DNA of 21,064 nt from a virus. Positions 1-6,416 of this stretch are shown here, piece by piece. The translations under genes were made by a program, and so were the position numbers. The first letter of the stretch is position 1. Every line of letters starts with the position of its first letter. The notes beneath the pieces are model-generated. The model did no database searches and had not been told where the DNA came from. It saw nothing but the letters and a program-made list of their open reading frames with translations. Location: the IMG/VR virus record IMGVR_UViG_3300025141_000949, positions 1 to 21,064 of that record; one strand, written 5' to 3'.

Positions 1-1615
1 CCTTCAGCGCCTCTGCCATTCCACCCATTGCTGTTCCAACTGAAGTGAGACCGTCTGCTGCTCCTTTGAAGTCTGACCCAACTAATTTTTCAGCCTTGGA
101 CATTGTGTCGCCTAGCATTTCAAACCCGGCAACAGGCATAGATGTTCCAACCTTATCGAATGCTACTGCAAGGTTTGTAGCAGGACCTGATATTTTAGTA
201 AGTGCAGCACCAATTGCCCTATCTGCTAGGACCTTTGATAGCTCTCCGGCCTTTATCTTGACCTGGCCAAACTCACCTGCGAGATCTTTTATCTCGTCGC
301 CTGGTGCTGACTTCTGTTTCGCAGTCACGATGGCGTTCTCAAAATCCTTGATGTCTTTTATGTCATCAGCTGTAACGAATCTCTCAAATGCTGCAACAGT
401 TCTGAAGCCTAGTGACTCTGCTGCTGCACTCTTTTGTGCCCAACCCATCTGCTCAAGTGAGATGTTGCTTTCGTCGATGGCATCCTTCATCATTTGCATG
501 GCGCCGCCGGCGTCGTTATTTGCCATCACCATCAGCTTAGAAGCATTCAGGTTAATTCCCATCAACTGATTGATCTTACCTACAGATGTAGACGCCTTCT
601 CAAAGTCCTGGAAATTTTGAACAACAGGCTGGAGGTCTTTTGACTGTAGGCCCGCCTTCTGCATCATTGCTGAAAGATGTGACAGGCTTTGTTCACCCGA
701 GCCTCCAAATGTCTCATAGTCTGATTTAAGGTCAGTCAGGTGGTGGCCCAGTACCTTCATGTGCATCCCTGATTCATCTGCATAGACTCTCAGGTTAGTC
801 TGCATGTCATCGAATGCTCTCTCGTTAAAGCTGCCGTATTTGTTTACCATCACCTCGAGGGTGGTGCCGAACTCCCCGGCTGTCATGCCCATGGCACGAG
901 CTCTGGCAGCAAGCTCTGGGAGCTGCTCTGCCATATCACTCTGCATTAGTCTCTCAGTATTTCTCCTGCTGAGCAATGCTTCATCAAGATATTCATTTAG
1001 ATCTTTCTCGCTTTTAAAGACTTGCTGATAAGATGTCTTGCTGCCACCAATTCTTTCAGTATAGAACGCTTTCTGTGAAGCAGTATAGGCTTTGTATGCT
1101 TTGTCAACAACTGAACCCATCTCCTGCGTGCTATTTATCACTCCGTCGCCATAGACGTCCTGCAAGAGATGCAGCTGATCATACCTGGAGCCTGCAGCTC
1201 GCATTGATGCTTCGTGTGACGCATCTGTGGCTGCTGCAGCATCCGCAAGCATTTGGATTGTCTCATCACCGAATCCTGCAGCGCCGGCCATCATCATGTC
1301 TGCCTGACTCTGGAAAAGACTCCTATTCTTACTTGTAGACTCCTCTATTATTTTTGTTGTATCAGCAGTGGATGCTCTGATCCTTGAAGTGCTAAGATCT
1401 AGGCTTGTATCAAGATTCAGCTTGTCTTTAATAAGTGCTGAGACCTTCTCGCCTACGCCGACATATTCCTCAAGACCACCAGACAGTGACGCATTTATAG
1501 CCTCTTGGAGCTTTAGCTGATTACCCAGCAGCTTCTCAGTATTTACAAGGCTCTGATTTATCTGCCTGATATGTTGAGCTTGCTGGCCAAAGTTAATATT
1601 GTCACCGGTTGCCAC
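1..1615 (-). CDS. Tail tape-measure-like protein, N-terminal 538 codons (runs off left edge)
   Basis: I read the complement by hand and found no stop from the GTG at 1615 to base 1, so at least 538 residues are encoded and the C-terminus lies outside the window. The start is GTG (N-terminus MATGDNINFGQQ), preceded by an AGGAG Shine-Dalgarno at 1624-1628. The protein is mostly helical: residues 1-35 look like a coiled coil, followed by long Ala/Met/Gln/Lys-rich stretches with no obvious catalytic motif. Around residues 350-400 the pattern INQLMGINLNASKL, then DAGGAMQMMKDAIDES, then AAAESLGF resembles tape-measure proteins of large T4-like phages as I remember them. Its place after sheath, tube and a baseplate/tail-assembly gene also fits. 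Such proteins set tail length and lie inside the tube. Its ribosome binding site lies in a 10-base inverted repeat. It could instead be another large helical internal tail protein. Confidence 0.72.
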   Translation of the reverse strand, partial: MATGDNINFGQQAQHIRQINQSLVNTEKLLGNQLKLQEAINASLSGGLEEYVGVGEKVSALIKDKLNLDTSLDLSTSRIRASTADTTKIIEESTSKNRSLFQSQADMMMAGAAGFGDETIQMLADAAAATDASHEASMRAAGSRYDQLHLLQDVYGDGVINSTQEMGSVVDKAYKAYTASQKAFYTERIGGSKTSYQQVFKSEKDLNEYLDEALLSRRNTERLMQSDMAEQLPELAARARAMGMTAGEFGTTLEVMVNKYGSFNERAFDDMQTNLRVYADESGMHMKVLGHHLTDLKSDYETFGGSGEQSLSHLSAMMQKAGLQSKDLQPVVQNFQDFEKASTSVGKINQLMGINLNASKLMVMANNDAGGAMQMMKDAIDESNISLEQMGWAQKSAAAESLGFRTVAAFERFVTADDIKDIKDFENAIVTAKQKSAPGDEIKDLAGEFGQVKIKAGELSKVLADRAIGAALTKISGPATNLAVAFDKVGTSMPVAGFEMLGDTMSKAEKLVGSDFKGAADGLTSVGTAMGGMAEALK

Positions 1616-1625
1616 TTTATTATCT

Positions 1626-1680
1626 CCTAATGTTAATTATTCACTTCCTGCAAAGCTCAAGTAAATCTTCTAACATTAGG
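1626..1680 (-). promoter_or_regulatory. Inverted repeat covering the tape-measure ribosome binding site
   Basis: A perfect 10-base inverted repeat pairs 1671-1680 (CCTAATGTTA in the mRNA) with 1626-1635 (TAACATTAGG), leaving a 35-base loop. The upstream arm is in the last codons of the small ORF that ends at 1657. The downstream arm includes the AGG of the AGGAG site for the GTG at 1615. If it folds, it would hide that site, and ribosomes finishing the small ORF would open it. The repeat and positions are seen directly; translational coupling is inferred. About one repeat of this length and spacing is expected by chance in a window of this size, so the placement is what gives it weight. Confidence 0.45.
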
Positions 1681-1893
1681 CGGAAGGTTATTTCTACCCA
1701 TTACCCTCTGCGCGCTTCTAGAGTCTTCTTCGCCTGAGTCATTTCCCTTTGTTATCTCTTTCACAATTCTATTTATGAACCATATTCGATATCTTATTGG
1801 AATATCACGAGACTCAGTATAACTCATACCCATGTAATACTGGAGTATAAATGAATGTTCTAGGAATATCTCTCTTGCTTCAGTCCCTAGGCC
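1657..1893 (-). CDS. Small tail-assembly ORF, probably reached by frameshift from the gp26/gp51-like gene
   Basis: This frame overlaps the 3' end of the preceding gene in the +1 (equivalently -2) frame. From the GGC at 1893 it reads 78 residues and stops with TGA at 1657-1659. It starts GLGTEAREIFLEHS, continues FILQYYMGMSYTES and IPIRYRIWFINRIVKEI, and ends NNLPPNVRRFT. From memory this resembles short proteins encoded after gp26-type genes in large phages (pattern LQYxxGxxYTE, RxWFIxR, RRFT ending). The frame is open back to a TAA about 50 bases upstream but has no ATG, GTG, TTG or CTG until the ATG at 1833, which lies inside the family-like region and lacks a Shine-Dalgarno. This suggests entry by recoding at the T7 run at 1894-1900, giving a fusion of about 347 residues. 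Alternatives are initiation at 1833 (58 residues), an ATA start, or a miscalled homopolymer. Confidence 0.6.
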   Translation of the reverse strand, partial: GLGTEAREIFLEHSFILQYYMGMSYTESRDIPIRYRIWFINRIVKEITKGNDSGEEDSRSAQRVMGRNNLPPNVRRFT

Positions 1894-2701
1894 AAAAAAA
1901 CCCGGCGCCGAGCGGAAGCTCCACCTCTGATCTGGCTCCGCAGCTTGGACATGACATTATGGATCTCATTTCAATCCCCGGCTCAGAATCATCCATATAT
2001 GTCCTAAGCTTACGAGAGTCAAGCGCAGGCATGTTCTTAACAAAATGTGAAATCTTATTCTTGTCATCAATTTCGTCAATTGACACGATGCAATTAGCTA
2101 GCCTTGACGTAACAAGACCATCAGATTCTCTATCAGGAAATATCTCCTGCATTCTTTGATTCTCAATTGCCATCTCTGACTCATCTTTTCCTGTGAGAAA
2201 TCTAAAGTTTACCGTCTTCTTTGTTACTGGTAGCACAAACTTAAATCTATTTTCGCCCGGCTTCACTGGACTGATCGATAATCTCTTTATTGGAAGATCT
2301 GATAGATTAAATTCCTGACGAGACTTATCTGAGCATGATGGACATGTGACTTCAGCCTTATACTCAGATCCGTATCCTGTTATCCTGATGGCGACCATTA
2401 GTGCATTTCTGTCTCCAGACAGCATGCTATTTACGTCTATGCCCTTGTCTGTTACGCACGCACTTAATAGCCGTGTTATAACAGTTCCCTTTTTTATCAA
2501 TGCTCTAGAGGTAAGGATGTCTTCCTCGTTAGCTGTCATTGATCTAATGTCAATTGTTTTCTTTTTGTAAAGCGGACTTCCAGAAGGATACACCCTTCCT
2601 TCTGATGGAATTGGTACTGTCTCATGCGGCACCTCCCAATTAAAGTCATCAAGCATCACATTTCTTTGCTGCATTCCAGAATTTGAACCCTTTTTTGGCA
2701 C
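1880..2701 (-). CDS. T4 gp26/gp51-like baseplate hub or tail-assembly protein with paired CPSC motifs
   Basis: This 273-residue protein starts at GTG 2701, six bases after a strong AGGAGG site. Residues 24-55 (VPHETVPIPSEGRVYPSGSP, then IDIRSMTANEEDILTS) match the T4 baseplate/hub assembly family of gp26 and gp51, whose members often begin with a VPSxGxxY segment and an IxxRxMT segment. Two zinc-ribbon-like CPSC pairs, Cys120/Cys123 and Cys251/Cys254, could together bind one metal ion. The C-terminus carries the ELPLGAGFFWP motif, which I associate with this family. The gene sits between tail tube and tape measure, where many phages encode tail-assembly chaperones, so that role is a serious alternative to a hub component. 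It overlaps the small ORF at its 3' end, and its ribosome binding site lies in an inverted repeat with the leader. Confidence 0.78.
   Translation of the reverse strand: MPKKGSNSGMQQRNVMLDDFNWEVPHETVPIPSEGRVYPSGSPLYKKKTIDIRSMTANEEDILTSRALIKKGTVITRLLSACVTDKGIDVNSMLSGDRNALMVAIRITGYGSEYKAEVTCPSCSDKSRQEFNLSDLPIKRLSISPVKPGENRFKFVLPVTKKTVNFRFLTGKDESEMAIENQRMQEIFPDRESDGLVTSRLANCIVSIDEIDDKNKISHFVKNMPALDSRKLRTYMDDSEPGIEMRSIMSCPSCGARSEVELPLGAGFFWPRD
1894..1900 (-). other. Candidate frameshift or slippage site (T7 run)
   Basis: In the mRNA the zero frame reads GGG TTT TTT TGG CCT AGG GAC TGA. The run of seven T sits five codons before the stop of the gp26/gp51-like gene. Skipping one T (+1, or -2) leads directly into the 78-residue small ORF. 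A -1 shift instead reaches TAG within a few codons. I saw no clear downstream pseudoknot. RNA polymerase slippage on the same run would give an equivalent product. The run and frames are seen directly; recoding is inferred. Confidence 0.45.
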
Positions 2702-2722
2702 TTATTCCTCCTAGTATGTCGT

Positions 2723-2728
2723 ATTATA
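2723..2728 (-). promoter_or_regulatory. Possible promoter -10 element (TATAAT) before the gp26/gp51-like gene
   Basis: The minus strand reads TATAAT just upstream of the ribosome binding site, in the only long gap of the tail block (132 bases). I found no convincing -35 hexamer at 16-18 bases, which would fit a T4-type late promoter that depends mainly on its -10 box (consensus TATAAATA). The match is not exact and the region is AT-rich. Confidence 0.25.
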
Positions 2729-2778
2729 CAATCTATCATACGCACACAGTCTTTGCTGTAAACGTTATTGCATACAAG

Positions 2779-2805
2779 TGACGCCTTGGCATTGCCAAGG
2801 CGTCA
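2779..2805 (-). other. Perfect 12-base-pair hairpin after the tail tube gene
   Basis: TGACGCCTTGGC pairs with GCCAAGGCGTCA around a 3-base loop, 29 bases after the tube stop codon. It is GC-rich in an AT-rich gap, so it is unlikely to be chance. No T-rich tract follows it on either strand, so it is not a classic intrinsic terminator. An mRNA 3'-end stabiliser, an RNase III processing site or a factor-dependent terminator that separates abundant tube message from less abundant downstream genes is more likely. Confidence 0.6.
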
Positions 2806-2833
2806 AAATAATACTAGGAGAAATTTTATAGAA

Positions 2834-3325
2834 TTAGAATTGCAATACGCAGTTATCAAATCTTATGTCAAGACTTATAGCCATGGGTATCTTATCATCA
2901 TCATAGTCAAGATCTTGAAATTTAGCTGATGTAAGAAATGCTCCCTTCACATCCCAGAGCTCGACGACTGTTCCAATAGGATCAAGCATCTTAATCTGAA
3001 TATCTCTCTTGTAAAAGTCTGCGTATCCAGATCTGCCAGATACTGACTCGTAGTGTGTCCTGATCCACTCCATCACCTGCTGTGCCCCAGAAGGTGCTAT
3101 GGGATCATAAAGCTCAACTGAAAGCTTTTCAAAAACTTGCCTGCCGGCTAGATACCGGACGGCGTTTACATATTTTATTTCCTGCTCTTGAATTGTGTAT
3201 GTAGGTCTCGCTGCCTTTTTTATAAGAAAAGAATCGATACCTTCAATCGCAAAAATCCATCTAAATTTTCTTTTTGGCTCAAATTTATTTGGAAGTAGAT
3301 CAGTGACTGCTAGTGTTTCGGCCAT
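2834..3325 (-). CDS. Tail tube protein, gp19-like
   Basis: This protein has 163 residues, the same length as T4 gp19 as I remember it. It forms the inner tube of the contractile tail, assembled on the baseplate under control of the tape measure and serving as the channel for DNA. Recognisable features are the N-terminal FEPKRKFRWIFAIEGIDSFL segment, the ARPTYTIQEQEIKYVN strand region, LSVELYDPIAPSGAQQVMEW, and the C-terminal IPMAISLDIRFDNCVL strand, all typical of T4-type tube proteins. The start is ATG 3325 with an AGGAG site. It follows the two sheath genes, as gp19 follows gp18 in T4. Only one tube gene is present for two sheath paralogues. Confidence 0.92.
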   Translation of the reverse strand: MAETLAVTDLLPNKFEPKRKFRWIFAIEGIDSFLIKKAARPTYTIQEQEIKYVNAVRYLAGRQVFEKLSVELYDPIAPSGAQQVMEWIRTHYESVSGRSGYADFYKRDIQIKMLDPIGTVVELWDVKGAFLTSAKFQDLDYDDDKIPMAISLDIRFDNCVLQF

Positions 3326-3372
3326 TTTTATTTCTCCTGACTATTAAGTATATATATCTTGTGTTCAAGTTT

Positions 3373-6300
3373 CTAGATCTCAGTTCCAGCATTTGTTACC
3401 ACAAAGTCTAGTGAGATAAACTCTGCAGTTCTAGTGGGCTGGAGGAAGATCTTTCCTCTAATTGTATTATTCTCAACATCTGCCTGTGTTGTTGTTGTTG
3501 TATCGATGATTACTTTGAACCTATCGAGACCCGATTGATCTTGTATGCTTTGAAGAAGTGGGTTAACAAGACCAGAAAACTTATCAAGTGTAGATGTCCT
3601 GTTGGGCTCGAATAGAAGCGTGTCCGCAATAGCCCTTACAGACCTTCTTATTTCTATGAGAAGCCTTCTTACATTCACTCTATCAAGAGAAGACTGAGTT
3701 GCAAGAAGCGTCTTCTGCCCCCAAACAACCACACCGGTACCTGGGAAGTCTGTTATAGGATTCACATCGCCGTCATAAAGATCATCTAGGTTGGCTCTGT
3801 TGAGGTCTACAGATGCAAACAATGTGGAATTCAATGCGCCTCTTGTGAATCCAGCAGGAGCAAACCAGGGGTGGCCGACGGCGTCATTCAGTGAGAATGC
3901 TCCAAGAACGACCACAGAAGGCGGGACCCTTACGTTTGTTAGTGTTACTGGGTCAGTAACGACACAGTCTGGGAAGTATGCAGCACCGAATGATGTATCG
4001 AGTCCTCTATTCTTAAACGACGTAACAGTGTTTCCAACAGATATCACCTGATCAGCTGAGGATGTGACAACGTTATTAAGTGTGTCTCTTTCCTCGATGT
4101 CCATGATATACATTGCGTCGAATCTATTTTCAACTACATCGATTGCGTAGTCACTTATCGCCGTGTGTCTCATACCTGGAATTGCTAACAGCTTTATGTC
4201 AACATCAGACTTATTACCCATCACATCAATGGCTTTTCTAAATGATCCTACTGTGGGACCTGCGGTTCCACCCTGATTATCAGCATCGTCCATTTCTCTC
4301 TTAGACGCATTGTTTGTTAGATTTGCCTTATCTTTGTCAAAGATATTGACTCCGTCAAATCCGCCCTGGAGTATTAATGTGAATTTCGCATAATTTCTAT
4401 TAGCGGAAGTTCCGAGGTCATCTACCTTGAATCTTCTAGTCTTATCTGTCGCAGATGTGTCTATTGTGCCGTTTCTATGGTAGGATGCTGATACCCATTC
4501 CAAGGCATCTGCTAAGCCATCTGTTCCTGTCCTTACAGATATGTTCTCAAGAGTAAATTTATTATTATTAAATTTATCTGAATCTAGAACTACTCCTCCG
4601 CTGTCTGCCACACCTGCATTGTCTCCTACCATGACATTTCTATTTGTCGGATGGAACATCGGGAAGAACTTAGTGTGCGATGTAATTGTCCTGTTCAGTA
4701 AAGCTGCTGAATTTGGCTCAGAGACCTTTGTTTTGAGATCAAATTGAATTCCCCAGTATAATTGTGCCTTGACTGTCTTTGTCGGATCAGTTCCAATTGA
4801 TAAATTTTCTCTCATCGGAATTGGAGGAACTCTTGTCTGCTTGAGCATTGCTGCGTACATATCTGCCGGGACTCCGCCGCCTGCTCCAATTAGCTGCTCA
4901 GTAAGAGGTTCTGACCCAGATGTTACAAGATGCTTGATTCCTCTGAAACCTAGCGGTAAAGCATTATCTGGAACTTCTCCTGCATCTAGTGCGTTTGACT
5001 GCTTTAGCCTTATGTAATTTGAATTTGTAGGATGATCTCCTTCAACAACGAGCTTTTGTGATGCTGTTGCCTTATCAAAGTCAAAGTATATAGTCTGATC
5101 ACCTACAACCCTTGGTGCGAATCTCGTTGATGACGGATCAAGGTTGACTCCCCTATATGCCTCCATCACAACTTTTTCTTCATCTGTGTCGAAGAAGTCT
5201 CTAACTACAATGTCAAAGCTTCCAAATAGATTTGTATCTGATGTTGACTTTGCAAGATTTTCAATTGAAATCTTCACCCTCGTATTGGGTGCGAAGCCAT
5301 CGTCTATTGACACTACCTTGAACAGGTCATATGCAACTCCACCAAAGGCCTGAGATATAATATATGGTGACTCCGTTGTCTGGAATCTATCCTCAAATGA
5401 CTCATAGTTTGGAATAGAAGCATTTGATGTATCTCTAGCAAGTGCACCTGTTGTAATGAATGCTATAGGTTCCCATGTACTTGAGCCGCCATAGTTCTGA
5501 ACGGATTCCTCTCTTACGCGACCAGTTCCAGTCACAGCAGCTAGAGCAGGGTGAATGTCATAGTGCGTGTAAAGAAAGTGTCCTTTCTCCTCTATCTTTG
5601 TGGGATCTGTATTTAGTGTATCTGCAAAGTAGTTTCCACCATTCATATCAAATGACGCTGTTATAACTCTTGGGCTTGCAGCGTCTAGACCTTTGTGACC
5701 ATTGAGGAACATTACAAATTCCTGTGATCCAATCTCAGCTGAGCCAGTTATTGAGCCTCTAACTTCTGCAGCTTCATTTGCTCGTGCAGTAGCTGCAGGA
5801 GCTGCGTTATTTCCTCTTGATGACGAAAGCTTTAATATTACACCGCTGGGTGCCATCAATACACCCCTTAGAATAGGCATTGATGCTGTCATGTCTGGTG
5901 AGCTTCCTACTTTCTGAATCCCGCCGTCCCTGAAGATTGTGCTTCCGTTAGACTCAGACATAAAGCAACCGAGGAAGTATGTCCTGCCTAATGGACCCGT
6001 ATTAGCATATGTGTTTGCACCAAGATTTCCGTTTGCCTGTGGGAGTTTTCCACCGACTAAGAATCCTGCATTTGTTACTTTTCCTGTCGTTGAATTTCTC
6101 TTCTTTCCGTCTCCAGCACCAAGAACTCTTATGAACGTACATGACTGTGCTTTCTTTAGCCACTCACTAACGGCCAAAGGTCCAAATTTCTCTCCATCTG
6201 ACTCTCCGAATCTCACCATAAAATCTGTGAAAGTTCCGACTGTCAGTGGTACAAAAGCAGGACCTTCATTGGATGTTCCAATGATTCCTGCAGGGATACC

Positions 6301-6378
6301 CGAAGGCTGTGCTTGAGACGGACCAGAAAGATCTATCTCTGTCGTAGTTACGCCTGGGCTTGATATTGTTTCAGCCAT
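3373..6378 (-). CDS. Tail sheath protein, gp18-like (second, downstream paralogue)
   Basis: A contractile tail sheath subunit of 1001 residues. The N-terminus (SPGVTTTEIDLSGPSQ, then GIPAGIIGTSNEGPAFVPLT) and the TFIRVLGAG strand are classic sheath signatures. The C-terminal 220 residues carry the HPWFAPAGFTRGAL, LDRVNVRRLLIEIRR, FEPNRTST and GKIFLQPTRTAEFISLDFVV segments that form the conserved sheath core and handshake strands. T4 gp18 is about 660 residues, so roughly 340 extra residues lie in the middle, probably as surface domains. The start is ATG 6378 with a GGAG site, 38 bases after the upstream paralogue. The two proteins align end to end by eye, including shared FNNNKFTL, YAKF and GGFDG segments in the variable middle, so they arose by duplication. 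Confidence 0.93.
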   Translation of the reverse strand: MAETISSPGVTTTEIDLSGPSQAQPSGIPAGIIGTSNEGPAFVPLTVGTFTDFMVRFGESDGEKFGPLAVSEWLKKAQSCTFIRVLGAGDGKKRNSTTGKVTNAGFLVGGKLPQANGNLGANTYANTGPLGRTYFLGCFMSESNGSTIFRDGGIQKVGSSPDMTASMPILRGVLMAPSGVILKLSSSRGNNAAPAATARANEAAEVRGSITGSAEIGSQEFVMFLNGHKGLDAASPRVITASFDMNGGNYFADTLNTDPTKIEEKGHFLYTHYDIHPALAAVTGTGRVREESVQNYGGSSTWEPIAFITTGALARDTSNASIPNYESFEDRFQTTESPYIISQAFGGVAYDLFKVVSIDDGFAPNTRVKISIENLAKSTSDTNLFGSFDIVVRDFFDTDEEKVVMEAYRGVNLDPSSTRFAPRVVGDQTIYFDFDKATASQKLVVEGDHPTNSNYIRLKQSNALDAGEVPDNALPLGFRGIKHLVTSGSEPLTEQLIGAGGGVPADMYAAMLKQTRVPPIPMRENLSIGTDPTKTVKAQLYWGIQFDLKTKVSEPNSAALLNRTITSHTKFFPMFHPTNRNVMVGDNAGVADSGGVVLDSDKFNNNKFTLENISVRTGTDGLADALEWVSASYHRNGTIDTSATDKTRRFKVDDLGTSANRNYAKFTLILQGGFDGVNIFDKDKANLTNNASKREMDDADNQGGTAGPTVGSFRKAIDVMGNKSDVDIKLLAIPGMRHTAISDYAIDVVENRFDAMYIMDIEERDTLNNVVTSSADQVISVGNTVTSFKNRGLDTSFGAAYFPDCVVTDPVTLTNVRVPPSVVVLGAFSLNDAVGHPWFAPAGFTRGALNSTLFASVDLNRANLDDLYDGDVNPITDFPGTGVVVWGQKTLLATQSSLDRVNVRRLLIEIRRSVRAIADTLLFEPNRTSTLDKFSGLVNPLLQSIQDQSGLDRFKVIIDTTTTTQADVENNTIRGKIFLQPTRTAEFISLDFVVTNAGTEI

Positions 6379-6416
6379 GCTTTACATCTCCAAAAGTTTT
6401 CATAAATAAATATGCC

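Larger units (their letters stand above)
2708..2820 (-). promoter_or_regulatory. Structured leader covering the gp26/gp51-like ribosome binding site
   Basis: A perfect 10-base inverted repeat pairs 2811-2820 (CTCCTAGTAT in the mRNA, 14 bases after the tube stop) with 2708-2717 (ATACTAGGAG), which contains most of the AGGAGG site for the GTG at 2701. Between the arms lies a separate 12-base perfect hairpin at 2779-2805. The upstream arm therefore acts as an anti-Shine-Dalgarno in read-through mRNA. A transcript starting near 2716 from the TATAAT at 2723-2728 would lack that arm. The pairing is seen directly; the regulatory effect is inferred. Confidence 0.45.

Noticed and set aside
1657-1833. 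Independent start of the small ORF at ATG 1833.
   Set aside because: It would cut off the family-like FILQYY part and has no Shine-Dalgarno. Not excluded, but less likely than recoding.
1891-1900. A -1 frameshift at the T7 run, as in lambda-type tail chaperones.
   Set aside because: The -1 frame reads TTG GCC TAG and ends at once. Only +1 or -2 opens the small ORF.
2779-2805. Intrinsic terminator after the tail tube gene.
   Set aside because: No T-rich tract follows the stem on either strand, in contrast to the two clear terminators of the window.
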